Source of the DNA: Lophius americanus | Taxonomy: Eukaryota; Chordata; Actinopteri; Lophiiformes; Lophiidae | Reading direction: 5' to 3' | DNA: 64,000 bases | Assembly (NCBI GenBank): GCA_037951165.1 | Contig: JBBDHG010000156.1 | Coordinates: 124,001-188,000 of the forward strand | Shown here: positions 1-14,300 of the stretch, piece after piece | Numbering within the stretch: the first letter of the stretch is position 1 | Layout: each line of letters opens with the position of its first letter | Notes under the pieces: generated by a model | Seen by the model: only the letters and a program-made list of their open reading frames with translations | The model's database searches: none | Told to the model about the DNA's origin: nothing | Made by a program: the position numbers and the translations under genes

Positions 1-779
1 GATTTCAACAATAAAAAGACAATGAGAGTTAATTAAGTGGCGCTATGGCTCCGCCCATTCAAAACAAATCAAATATATCCAGCAATAGTCCACAATAAAC
101 AATTTAACATCTTATTGAAAATCTATGCTGCAAACCTTTCTTTCTGAAAAAAAATGGAACAAAATTAGCAAATGTTTGATTATATTTTTAAAATTTGGAT
201 GTCGAATTGTTACTGCACTTTATTCATGTTTTCGCTAAAACCTCTTGGAAAGAAACCCGTGGTCTTTGTCTGCTGTGAACTCCTGCGGGAAATGGTCATT
301 TGCAGTAACATTCTGTGAACTGTCAACACATTAACAGGCAGCACAGGCAGGGATCTCTCCACAGCAGACAAACACAAATGTCAATGATTTCTCTAACTGC
401 TAACAAGATTATTATGGAAATAATAAACGGATATATAGCCACATCTTTGCTGATTATGTTTTCAGCATTTTTACATTCACACCATAGTTTCATGGTTATG
501 GAGATACAGACAGAAAACATGGTTCCCTCGTAATTGCAGCTGATGGACGTGTGTTTTCAGCACTCAGGATGACGTTCACTCTTACACAGAATTCAACAGA
601 CTAAGCAGCCATGGAAATGCTGTCTTTGTGGAGCTACCATAAACACGCCACAGTAGTCATGCACATTTAACACCAGGTTTCTACATAATTACTGTATTGA
701 TGAAAGCTGAAACTGGGCTGATTCAATGCCCCCTTCTGCCGGGATTTCCCATATATCCAACACGAACACCTGCACTAAC
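1..779 (-). other. pias1: pias1 intron 2, partial
   Basis: This is intronic sequence downstream of exon 2 of pias1. It is AT-rich with no recognisable exon, RNA gene or intact mobile element. A short GTGGCGCTATGGCTCCGCCC stretch near 37-56 resembles the ends of repeated elements in fish, but I cannot place it. Confidence 0.6.
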
Positions 780-1275
780 CTAGAGTGGTTGGCTTGATCA
801 ACTCATCCAGCATGTCGTAGAAGGGCAGCCTCTGGAGCTTGACGTCTGGATGGACCGGGTACAGTGTGGTTGAGGTGGACAGGTGGTGCGTCAGCCCGGT
901 CAGCTCGTGCTTCCCAGGGCCGAGCAGGGAGAGGGGAAGTAAGGCAGCAGGAGATGGGGCACCACCGTGACCAGCGTGACCCTCATACGCCAGCTGTGTC
1001 AGGCCAGAGGGCAGTGCAGCGCCCCCTCCCCCAACCATTCCAGCTGTGGCTGGATGGTGTGGCCCGGGCATGGTCAGCTCTGAGTGAGACATCATTTTAG
1101 CAGGGAAGCGTCGTCGGTAGAGCTCTTTGATCTTCATGTGCACAGCGGGGCTGCAGCCGGCCTTCAGAAGTTGCAGCGCCTTGGTCAGCAGTTCGTGCTT
1201 GCGTCCGTGCTTGTTGCGCCCAGCGTAGCCCAACAGCACCTGCAGCTCAGACACCCGCAGGCTCATCACCATTTG
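780..1275 (-). CDS. pias1: pias1 coding exon 2 (SAP domain, start of PINIT)
   Basis: The exon begins after acceptor TTACAG (AG just above 1275) with CAA (Gln9) and ends after CTA G at 780, followed by donor GTTAGT at 779-774 (phase 1). It encodes residues 9-173. Visible parts are the SAP domain with the LXXLL-type motif LQVLL at residues 19-23, the basic segment GRNKHGRKHELL, and KIKELYRRRFP. A Gly/Ala/His-rich linker follows (GGGGAALPSG region), which is less conserved and richer in glycine than in mammals. The exon ends in the first strand of the PINIT domain. SAP binds AT-rich matrix-attachment DNA and p53; PINIT contributes to nuclear retention (family knowledge). Confidence 0.94.
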
Positions 1276-4200
1276 CTGTAACGGGAGAGAGCATATGTTA
1301 GAGGAGGAGAAATCAGGGGGGGAGAAATAGTCTCTTGAGCAGCAATGTCAGGAACACTTTCTCCTCCCCGTACTTGAGGGAAAAGCTGAGAGCTGATTCA
1401 GAAACACTGTTGCGATATTTGGTTATAGAACTGGACTTCAGATGTCTCTGGGTTTAAAAAAAAAAAACCCTCAGACATCATGAACAAATTGCAGCATTTT
1501 TGCATGTAATAACCCTTGAAACACTTGAAGTCAAGTGTTCTGGTCCACTAGTGCAGGGCTTTAACCCGCTACCTTGAAGTGGGCGGGTAACAATTCAGTT
1601 TGGAATTGAAAATAAAGAAATTTGGCTCATTTAAGCAATTAGAAAAAAGTAGTTGACAGCACTGATGTCGTTCCCTTTCAGAGGAGTAGAGGATCAGACC
1701 AGTGCAGATTCAGGGCGACGATGACGACCAGCTTTTCCTGATCAGTTGTTATTGTTGTAACAGTAGAAACATGCAAGCAGATAAAAAAAATAAAGAAAAC
1801 AAAAATATTTTCTTTCTGCTGTCAGACCGTGTAGACATTATATCTTTTGAGAAGGGCTGTTTGATATGCATCGTCTACGATAATATCTTAATTGGTGTTT
1901 TAGAGATGTGCCACCTGACGTTACCGAGAACAAAAACAATCATTAAGATATCCACGTATTCGTTGCATCATACAGTAGACGCACACATGTACTAGAGCAT
2001 AGATGCCTAAAAATGCGACTAACTTTTAAATTTTGCAACCTTTTCTTTTATGCCAGCAGTGACCATCCAGTCTCTTCGCTACGGCTGTCGCTAAAGTTAA
2101 ATTATTTTCAGCATTCTGAGGAGAAAGTTGGTTCATCATGAGACGTTGGAAAATTAATTAGTAATGATAATGAAGTTAAATTGACACTAAAGTTTTAAGA
2201 GTGGTGGGCAGCAGGGGAGACTGTGACGGCGACAGTAGGTGGGTTTAAACAGCAGGAGAAGGGACAGTAAGTCAGAGAAGTTCAGTAGTTCCTCTTCTAT
2301 CTCCTAAAAGTAAACCAGTTCAACACAGGTAACCGGCTTTGCTTCATTTTCTGATAGCTCAAACTCCAGTTTACCCTACTCCACTCTATTTTTTATTAAT
2401 ATCTTTATTATTTAACCATTGTGAGCTGCGGTAAATTTCATAAGACCTGCTTTCCTTTAATAAGTTGTTTCCACTACTATCATTAATAATCAACAGTGAA
2501 TATCCTGTTAACAAGAGTAATCTAGTATAATAAAATACTTTATTACAAACAATTTTCTAGGGGAAAAATATCATCTAATTATTGTAATCGGCAAAATCAC
2601 AGAAAATATGGAGATTTTCGCACACTCCAACTATACAGACGATTTAAAACTTTAAAGGTTTGAAGAAATTTACACCCAGAAAATTCTTCTTAAATTTTTC
2701 GTTAAAAATAAAAAAAATAATGGAAGATAAAAATCTCATTTGTTGTTTTAATTGTTATTTGTTTTTGACCAGATACGCAAACATCAAAACAAGAATATTC
2801 TAAATCGTAAAAAGCTGATGCATTTCTGAAATGTTTGGTACTTATAATGTCAAAATCGTAATTTAACAAACTACTGCAATACGCAAAAAACATCGAAACA
2901 TATCGTAATAGATGGATTAAATGTAATACCCAACCCTAGTAAACAGAGAGGTTTCGGTTAGCATTATTGAGCAATATTTTAAATTACCATTACATATTCT
3001 GAGATAAACAATTGATTTGTTGCTTTTCACACAAATAACAATAAGGCACAAACCTTAAGTCTGGTGAATCAATAATATAGTTTGATGCTCCAGGTTGAAA
3101 AAAAAAAGAGACTAGACGACAAAGAAATAAAATCTCTGAACAGATTATCATAATTTGCATCTACTTCTTATAAATGAATTCCCACTCATACTTGTACAGA
3201 ACAGTTGACTCAGCCTTCTGCCCCCTTTCACTTCTCGTTTCATAAACCTAGCAGCCAAAAAAATAAAACCACTTGCCTATTATTGTGTTGGTGTGTTTTC
3301 ACACCTTTCTATAAAATCTTTTCCAGCGGTGTGATCTACAGTAGCTCGTCTGTGGGACAAGCCTTGTGTGCCAGTAGGTGGGTTTACACGGGACACGATT
3401 CTCCTTTCCGAATTAAACCTTTCCGAATTGCAATGTCGGTCGCCTGTTTGCATGACTTGTGAACTTTCCCGACCCGGTGTTTACATGCATCGACTCACCT
3501 AATCGGAAACGTTTTCACACGTGCGCAGACGATCCACATTTCCGTTCATAAGGTGGCGATAATGCTTCGGTGAACTCGGTGTGGACCGCCAACAAGCGCC
3601 CAGAAGAAGAATACGAAAAAGTGCGGAAGTGACTTTTGGCCCATCTAACCGTCTAAAAATGTTAAAACATTTCAAAGTTGCAATGAATAAATCACTCTCC
3701 GATGCAGACCGGTACTGTTTTGAAGTTGGCATATTTAAAATGCGAGCATTACGTCACGACACTGGGCATGCGCAGATACAACTTAAACAGAAAGTTTTCC
3801 GATACAGCGTTTACATGCAGCGACTGGCTATCGGAAAGGCTTTCCGAAAGGATTTGATTACCTCCTTGCAAAAGAATGAAATCTTATTCGTAAAGGTTCT
3901 TTCCGTTTTAAAGGGGTGTTTACATGCAGCATTTTCTTTACCGATTAAACGTCTATTCCTTATCTAATCGGAATTAGGCTGTCCATGTAAACCCACCTGA
4001 TGACTCTGTCACCATTTCACCTTCTATCCTTCCTGAGACCACTTTGTTGGGACCATTGGAACACTCATCAAGACATGCAAACATGCAGACACTCATCAAG
4101 AGGAACTTTTAGAGAGATAATCAATGTTATTCTGACTTCACCTATCAGTTGTTGTTATGTTATGGCGGATTGGTGAACAAGTACGGAGAAAACAGTAATG

Positions 4201-5264
4201 TTTTCATTCATGTTAGGTATTTGGTTAAAACAACATGTTTCTTCATAAACTTTAGAAATGGACTTGTGTCACTTGTCCCTCCTCAACCTGTTATCGATTT
4301 GAAACTGTAAACTTAATCTCCATAGAGGAAAGTCAACAGGTCTGACTTCACATTGCGGGTCATACAATGTGACTGTTGCACATGAGCACAGTGGGAGACC
4401 AATGCTGAAGAAAGATATTTTGCCATTCTAAATCAGCCATTAAGAGAAACAATAGAATGGATGTGTGACTACAGAAAGAACAAATGACATTTTTGGAAAA
4501 AAAAGCAAACCCAAAAACTGAACATCACAGCTCATCAATCAGGTGAATAGATGTGAATCTAATGCTTCAATCTGAAGGACAGCACGGAAGTTGTACTCAA
4601 AAACTTCAACGCAAAAAGCATTTCAAAGATTTTCTCTTCAACAGAATTTAAATAGATTAGGATTAAATAGCGGAACATACAAGCTCTTTATCTCAAGGTT
4701 GATGTGGGTAAAAAAAAAGAGTTTAAATGAAAGCTCCGCTATTTAAATACATTCCACACAAGCATCCATTTTCCACGTGGCCTGTATACACACAATTACA
4801 GCTAACGTGACGATTAACCCATAAGAATCCAGACACACTTCTCATTAAATGAAAATTATGGGGGATATAAAATAGTTCAAAGAAACCACACATTGAACAT
4901 GTTTTTGGGGAACTTTTTTTCTTTTACTTAGGAACTAAAATTTCTTTTCTTTTCTTTTTTAACAATTCCAAGATATATATCAAATTATCACTTTACTCCT
5001 GTATTATACACTGTATAACGTTAAAACTAAGTAGTTTAAGATGACATTTCTCAACATGTTTTTAAAAAAAAATGTTTTAATGTAATCCATAAAATGTAAT
5101 TAAAGCATTATAACTATTAAATGGGTTTAAATCTGTAATTAGGGATTCAAAAATCATGTGAAAACCTGTATGAGAATTTCCATTGTATTTAAAAGGTTTG
5201 TGGCATCGCATAAGCTATGAACAAAGACGCAGAAGACATGTGGTCCGAGCACTCTATCTTTCTT

Positions 5265-5356
<92 letters not shown>

Positions 5357-8300
5357 GTGGGCCGACTTGTAATAATGTGTTGGACACATCTTCATCTCCT
5401 TTAATGATGACGCACACAACTGTACACATGGCTTTTAGCACCTATTGAGTGTTCACTATTACCTAATATATCAAATAGAGACATTTATGATACTACTGCT
5501 ACTACAACTACTACTTCTACTTATAATAATACTTGTTGTGTGCTGTATTGTCCTTACAATGGATTTAACCGTAAGCCTTCAAAATGTTGTCTTTGTTTTG
5601 TCAGTGTGAGGCACAATCTTCTCGGGGGACACGGAGGCTTTGCAATCAATTGACATTTAAGATGGCAACAATGACAGCAGTGGGCTAACGTAACCATAGC
5701 TGCAACATTTTAGGCTTGAAAAAGAAAAAAAATGTCATTGCTTGAATACATTTTAATATGTAACACTAATCCCAAACACTTTTTTTTTTGTGTCTTTTCA
5801 TAAATATCAGTTAATTGCTCATCCTTAGGATTTAATTAATTATATGAAGGTGATGAATATTACGAAAATACATATCATCTTTAGAATACCCCATGTTTGA
5901 TAGACATAAGCTCATTATCTCAACCATGAGCTATTCTTACAGTTCCTCCAAACGATCTTTGATGATCAGTGTCTAATGTGAATACAGCTACAGCAACACT
6001 TATTTCATAATTAATACAGAGGACAGGACTGAAACTCATTCTACTGCCGTCTGTTCATTTTATAATGACCATCACCTATACGCAAAAATATTTCACTGTA
6101 CCAAAACTTCTTAGAGCTTTATGCCGAGCTACCCAGGTGTGAATAGAACCTGTCACTTTGGTCCACCCACAGAACTTTGCTGTACCATTAAAATTGATAA
6201 AACGGGAGGCGTGAAAAGAACAGCAAACCCCCGATGTGCCGCAGCTTATCGTACATCTTGTTCCGCTTTTAAAGTTCTAGCTTTGCAAGAGCAAAGCTAG
6301 ATCCAGGTGCCATTTAGGTGCCATTACGCACTTAAAATAACAACACAAGCCTTGAAACATATAAAGTCAGCTGAAAAGGAAGGAACTGTTGGACATTATG
6401 TGTTCTTATTTATTAATACAATTGTGAAATAAAAGACCCACTTATTTTGTCTGGATGAGAAGAGACAGTAGGTGGTTTACATGGAACACTTTTCTCCTAT
6501 TAAACCTTTCTGAATTGCACTGTCAGTCGCCTGTTTACATGACTTGTGATCTTTTTCGACCCGGCGTTTACATGCATTGACTCACCTAATCGGAAACGCC
6601 TAGCAAAATGCCGGTTACTAGCATGCGTAGCACACGCACATCAAGGATGAGCTTCCAAGGCTCCAAACATCTCACAAGTAAACCAGAAAACACAAAGCTC
6701 TAAATTTGTAACACCAGAGAGGAAAATAATAAGCTGTGGAGGAACAACCCCGAAAACGTTCAGCATAACGAGCTCAATCAGTCATTTCACATTAGATCAC
6801 CCCGAGGAACAGCAAGTTAAGAAGCTACTTTTAGCAGAGCGGCTAAAGCTAGCGGGAGCTCATAGCCAGCCAACAGCCCTGAAGTCCCTGAACAAAGCCA
6901 TCATATAAGATATAATGGACTGTAAGAGGCTTACGAAGTTTTATTTTCACTTTGAAATATCATCATATGTTAATTTAAGAAGAATAGAATAGCTTTATTG
7001 TCATTGTTTAAGAAAAACAATGAAACACTGTTTGGCAGCTTAAGTTAAGGCAAAATCAATCAAGAAACTAAAATAAAACAGCGGCATCAAAATATAACAG
7101 TAAAGGGCAATATAAATATAAATAAAATATATAGGAAAAAACGAGGTAGTCAAACACAAGAGGTATATACAAGGTGTTATATACAGTATGGCATTAATGT
7201 GAGGGGTAAGGGGGGGTTGTGCATTTCACTGCCTGGGGGAAGAAACTGTTCTTCAGTCGGCTTCTTCTTGATCTAATAGATCTATATCTCTTCCCAGGAA
7301 AAAAAAAACGCACGGCAGGGAGAACGCAGGATACATTGCTTTCAACCGGTCAGAATACATACACATTACACAAAGCCGACTAGCGTTGTTACTTCCACTG
7401 TAATTCTTCAAAATAAGAGCACTTAAAATACATGTCTTATAGGATTTTAAAACTTTAATGGAAAAATACATTTTAATCAGCCAAAACTAGAATCGGCCGG
7501 CCGACTTTATAAGAATCAGTGATCAAGATAATTGCAATCCTTGCACCTCTAGACGTATTGTCTTAACTCCATTATTGGACATTCTTTTGACTATAATTTT
7601 GGATCTCTAAAATCAATAAATGCATCAAATAGACCAATAAAGGTTTGACTTATCTTATCTTGACAAATATCAGTATTGAGTCAATAATTGTCTGTTCTTC
7701 AAACACTTATTCTACTAACAGCACATTAAAATTCGGTCCATTTGTGACCCTTTTTAGACAAATGTGTCAAATACCCAAATTGTGAAATTCCGTGAAAACA
7801 CCACAATCTATAAAATAGTTTTCAGCAATGATATTGTTTTTGAAAATGTGTAACATTAAGAGACCAACGTGATGTGAAATAGGTTGCTTTGTTCACATAG
7901 ACAGTTAAAAGCTGAAAGACATAAAGTTTTGCTTCCACAAGAAATCCATAAATCCAATCTCTTACAGTAAGACATGCAGTTCACCTTAAAACAACAAGTT
8001 CTCTTTTAAAATATTAAAGTAATTCCAGCAAACAATATGTTCTCATTAAAAACCATATATAAAGTCCAAAATAGAAAACTCGGGATAAATTGACCGACAG
8101 ATGGCTTTTAACGACTCTGATTTCATGTAGCTCCAACATCCTGTTCTTGGTTCTCACAAGATTTCATCAAACAACAACTGACTTGTGACCTTTCATCCGC
8201 ACCACTAAGTAGAAGAGAGTCACGGCCTGTCCAGGGCAGAAGATGATTACATTTCCTACTACATCAGAACCATCAAAGGTTGGATCAAACTAGAATACAA

Positions 8301-11300
8301 GAAGAAAAGAATAATGTCCCCCTTCGGATAACCTGCACCGTTGCCCTCACACTTTACCTTTCTAGCAAAAATATTCCTGATGTGAACTAGGCTGCCAACA
8401 GTTAAAGGCTAGAAGATATTCAGTATAGCTTAAAAACAAAGAAGAAATGAATTAGTTATCAACATTGTTGCTGATTCATTTTCTGTTAATTGACTCATCG
8501 GTTAATAGACTAATGTTTAAGTCGGAAGTAGAAGGAACACTAGGGTTATGTGGCTATTAAGCACCATAAGGACCAATTCAGATCATTTGGCCGTCAACCA
8601 AGCTCCAAACTGCTCAGAATAACAGAGCTGAGTCTGCTGTTTACAGACCAAACAATGTCGTTTACTGGTGCCACATAAGCTTACACACACACACTCTCTC
8701 ACACACACAGACAAACGCACACACACTCACATTCGTACACACACAAACAGGCCATATGACTAATGCATACACCCTCCAAACACAATGACCTGTCAGGAAG
8801 GAGACCTATCCTTGACCTTCGTCCTCAGGAACATACAATGAAGACGCATTCATGAAGGAATAAAATGTTGGGTGGCAGACTCCATTTGTGAAAGTAATTC
8901 TAATGCCGTTGGTCTGAACCACCCTGCAGATATAAAAACACATCAGTCAGACACAGCAAGCTCTGGCTGCACGACCAGGAAGCTCAATCGCAGGTGCAGC
9001 ACGCAGACAGAATCTGTCTCCATTCCCGATTTTCAGAGCAGAACAACAATTTTAGTGATCTAATAATATATGTTGAGAATACCTTTACCTGAACACACAC
9101 AATATACTGGTTCAGCAAAAAAAATCCTCCTGCTGGCGACAAATGAGGAGTTCCATGAAATATGCATGCGGTCGACTACAGGGTTGTGTGAAAAAAAAAA
9201 AAAAAAAAATTGAAGACACTGGCTGCAGACCATTTTACTAACACACACACACACATACAGCCAAAACCACACACTTTTACACAGTCTCAAGCCAATTCCC
9301 CACCTTCTCTCTACAAAACAGAAATACACACACACACAAACAGACACTGTGGATGTGTAACATTCCTCTGGCTTCCAAAAAAAGAAGAGGCAAAAACAAA
9401 TGGAACAGTGGAGCGGGTGGTGTTGGAGAAGACATAGATGAATGGCTCACGGCCCTCAATCTCCTCTTTCCTGTCCTCCTCTCTTTCTCTCCTATCATTC
9501 TCAACCCAAGGAAAGGTGGTCCCTAACTCCTTAATGTTCCTGGTCATTAGAGGAGAGGAAGAGTCTGAGGCCATCCTGAACATGTTTCTGACAGAGGGTG
9601 GAATAAGAATATGATTGACACGTCAACTTTAAAATAACTCAGTTAATCAACTACTAAAATGGCTTCCTGCCTCACACCGAAATATTTTTAAAATATTTTC
9701 GCTATTAAATTTAATAAGCATTGTGCATGAAATATATGAAACAATGGCGAGCTGTGGATGGGTATGACTCTCCCTTATGAATGTTAATAATAGTGGGATT
9801 TTTCTCCATCTGACGGGTATAAATAAAATGTTTATATTTTACAAAAAGAAAATAGGATTCTCTCTATATAATTTCATTTTTCATTTTCATATGTTACTAA
9901 AGGTCAGCATCAAAGTGGTAATCAGGAAAAAACTTCAACGCTGGAAAACAACAAAAGTCCCTTGATTTTAAAAATGGACTACCATCACATTGGACAAAGC
10001 TTCCTATGACTTAACTGCCATGATTCTGCAGCCTTTTAATTTATAAAAAACTGCATCCCAGCCAGCGCCAGTGCTTTTCCTTCAGCCAATGACACAAAAA
10101 ACACCGTCCAAGAAAAAGCCTTCTGCTCGAATGAGAGAAAAATACCAAGAAAATATACCAAGAAACGAGAAGAAAACCGGTGAAACGTCGACTATTCTAA
10201 CCAGTAGCTAGAATGACGCTTTGTCAAACTTCATCAATGTTAAAGACATTATTTCAGCAGACTCATATAAGGATTGTTGTATGTTTAAGCCCCAATGGCA
10301 TACTGTATAATGAACGTCAAATTGAAAGGATCCGATGTCATTTTTGATTTAACATGCTCATTAAAAATACCATTATTAGCCCATAAAGCGGATATAGCAT
10401 CAATCAGGATGAACACAGAAGCCCCCGACTCTTTTTGACCACTTTTTTTTAAACTTGGACTTTCATTTTTATTCATTAAAACCTTTTCCATAACACTTTC
10501 ACCATTGTATGGTAGCAGGTTGGCTGGAGAACAATCCCAGCTGACGTTGGGCAGGAGCAATGGTCCATCTTCAATTTTAGTCTTCGTCAAAAAGAATTTC
10601 TATATTTGCATTGCATGATAAAACTAAATTGAATCTTGGTGTAGGTACTTATGTTGGATATTTGCTAAAAGTCAACCTGACTATGCTTTCCAAATCGTTT
10701 TGAGGAAACTTATTAACAGACAGAGGGCTGAACAGATGGAACATAACGGACATATAATGCCTGGTCAACTCCACTGGCAGAGGTGTAAAGAAGAAAAAAT
10801 GTTTCTGACAAAAAGAAGAAGAAAATTTTCTGTTTTTGTAAAGCTGTAAAATTGATCTTTCATAGGAATCAAACACAAATCCTGACCAAAGAACTGAGTG
10901 TAATTCTTCAAAGCTTTTTAAAAGTTGCTTTTAAGACTGGATTTAGATCTCTTTAAGTTCAGCTTTTCTCGCTGAGACCAGTTCCGTCTTTCCAGAACAT
11001 ATTTACCGTGAGATTTAGAGAAGACATTGGTGGTGGACTGGTTCCTCATCACAAGCCAAAAACGCTTCATTTATAGTTAAAGGTGCAATAATTGTAAGTT
11101 ACCATTGCCGTTGATTTTTCAAATAAAATACTGCATTGCAAGAATACCGTGTGTTGGGAGGCTGTCCTACTTCAGAATAAACTGAGGAAATCCACGTTGT
11201 CAGGACTACATCCTTTCTATTCAATCTAAGTATAAGGATGCATCGTTTTCCTCACAGTTGTGGCCTTCTTTCTTACACTGAGCTTGTTTATTTTATTTCC

Positions 11301-14300
11301 TTTTTAAAAGAAAATACCACTTCGCAGTGGATAAAGCTGAATTTAGATCAACCAAATTGTGCTTGAGCTGTATTGAAAACCCGTCCAGACGATCAGAGAA
11401 GCAGAGGAGGCAGAGAATCGAGCTTTTAATGAGCTGAGTCACAGCAGATGTGTCTATCCTACTTCTCATCTGATGTTGTCTCTGATCCACAGTTTTGCTT
11501 ATCAAAAGAGGAGGAGGCAGATATTTGTATCTTAGTGTGCATGAACATCATTACAATAACGACCCCAAACACTTTAGGCACAACATCACACTTTTTTCTT
11601 GTTTTTTATAGATAGATGGTTTGCTGGTTTGAGGATGATTTGAGAGATGGAACTCCAGTCTGACAAAAATCTGCCAAACCCACCGAGGAGAGATAAGACT
11701 GCAGAGCGGGGTGTAGGGTAATAATTTGCTGTGTCCAGAAATGGTGAGAATGACTGATGGAGGGATAAAGAGAAGGGGGATGGGGAGAGAGAGAGACAGC
11801 AGCTGAGCCTCAGAACCAAATGAAATTCTCCACAGCTTGCAGTGTTAACACTAGAGGGAGGGCGAATAACAGTTTCTTACACTTTTAATTCCCATTCTAA
11901 TATTCTTTTAATATGATACATAAAATTCATCCAAATTCATAATTTGGCATGACTGATGACATTACTGTAAATGTGACACTCATGAACTATTTAAGCGGAC
12001 ACATTTCATTTGTAGCGGATTCTTCACAGAAGCCAAAATGAGTAAGTCAAATGTTTTACAACTTTTTTTTCTTTGGTTTCATAAAAAACTGCTAAAAAGC
12101 CTAATTTCTATTGTAACAAGATAAACAAAAATGGTGCTTTGAGATCTGAAAGTCCACTATTTCAAGGATCAGATCTATCACCTAAGGGGGCTGTATCTGC
12201 CTAGACTTGATTGACTGCCTTGTAGAGACGTGTGCTTTTGACGTATGGTCTGTCGCCAATTTTATTGGTTAAAACAAAATTACATCCCTTTACGAAAGTG
12301 GATCCCACTTGTTTTAGGTATGCGAACAAAATAGCTTGCATTGCATAAATGGGCTGTATCTACCTAGACTTGATTGTCTGGCTTCTAGAGACGTGTGCGT
12401 TTGATGGATGGTGGATGGATGAAAATGAATGAATAGATTTCTAGATGGCGTTGACATCTTCATAGGACTATATGACTATTAAAAACCTCATCTCTGCCTC
12501 TGTCGTGGGCTACCACTGCCCTCTTTTGTTATTGGCAACAGTAGCGTGCTGTAGCTGCCTGTAACTGGTCTGCAAGTCCATCCTGAGGTATGAGACCATG
12601 TCTTTTTGTTTTATCATAGTCCAGTAGTTTCATACCGAACTAGTGTGGGGAGGTTTCACACCAGCAAGTTTGATCCGATTCAAACAGAAAAGTCTCAAAT
12701 TCCGTTCCAAATAAAGTAGGTGTGAACGGTCCCTAACAAAAATAACACAGCGCTAAAAGTTAGACATCTAACATGAAAAATTAAAAAGCTCATACTACCA
12801 GGACCACTGGAATGACATTTATAAACACAGAGCCTTAAACTGAAGATACATCGTTTTCGTGCCTTTGTATCATCAGAGAGATAACGATAGAGGTTCACAG
12901 TAACACTGTTGCGTCTGTTGGAGGTTTAGATGTTATTGAAACATTCACACACAGCTAAGGGAAACATAGAAACCAACACTTTAATGCTCGGGTCAGCTTG
13001 CGTCAATTAGCAATCAAATGGACAATAAAGTTAAATGCCAAAGAGATGGTCGCTGGTTCTTTTTTCCCAGCCAATAATTAAGGGACTTAATTGTAACAAC
13101 AACAACAAAAAAAAGATCTAAAATAAACAACCCAGCTGAGCCTCACAGGAGATATTTCAGAGTTCCATTATGATAAGGGATGTGTACCAAGAACCAGTAA
13201 CAAATGAAGTCCAGTTTCCAGCTTCCCAATGTATCCATGAGGTCCTGGATAAATGGCACTGCTATCTGCTGGCTGTTAATTCAGTCCAAGATGACATGGA
13301 TTTTTAAATGGGAACCATCTTTTCCGTAGGCTTTTAAATTAAAGCCTACGGGAACCAGAGGGGCAGAATATTCCATTGGAGGTTCAACCTATTCTGTGCT
13401 GTCCGGGGTTGAAAACACAAATGTCTCAACTTCAAACATCAAACTCAAGTCAAATTAAAATTTGTTATTAAATAAATCTGAGGCATGCAAGTGTGTGAAA
13501 TAACTTAGGACACAACTTTACATTATAACTTCTAAATTATGATACATCCTGAATAATCCAAACATGACATCAGTGAAACAGTAACCACAGCTTCAACCCG
13601 CAAATCTCCGAGTCCAACATACTCAACATCACTAGATGAGGGGAAATGACTCAGGAGGAAAAAAAACAGAGTACTGTCTAAGGTCTGTCAACAATCTTAT
13701 TGGTTAATAAAAATTGACATCCCTTAACTAAAGTAGAACTCACTTGGTTTAGGTATGCTAACCAAGTAGCTCGCATGGCATAAGTTGCTAATGTTAACTG
13801 CTAGGTATCCTCTCCAAAATAATTACTTGCTCGTGCCAAAACGATACTTAACAAAAAACAAATTTATCTTTTTATTGACGTACCGTGACTGAGGCTGAAA
13901 ATACTACTTTCATTAAAAAATAGTCTATTAATACTTTATATAAAGTCAAAAGGTTTTGACTTTTTTTTTTTTTTTGCACGCTTATTTCAAATTAATAAAT
14001 AATTACACTATTGTTTACAGATTAATTACCATTACTGATACATCACTTGACCAGTTAGTGCAGTTCAAATCTGTAATGGCCTACAGCACATTAGGGCAAA
14101 CATGTTGAGACAAAAGCATTTAAATTGGAGATTAATATTAATGACTTTTTATCATTTAATACGATAAATTATTTTTGTCTACAAGTGCATTTTTCATCAG
14201 ACAATGTTTTAATGGAATCATTATTAACATTACTTGTTAATGCTTTACCTACTGTGAATTTATTTTTTAAATACTAAAGGACATACAAACAATGGGTGAA

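Noticed and set aside
1100..1281. Plus-strand frames over pias1 exon 2 (864-1100, 1084-1281)
   Set aside because: Antisense shadows of the conserved SAP-domain exon.
3581..3967. 128-codon frame inside the AGGTGGGTTTAC MITE as a transposase
   Set aside because: No catalytic motifs; the element is too short and made of repeated subterminal words.
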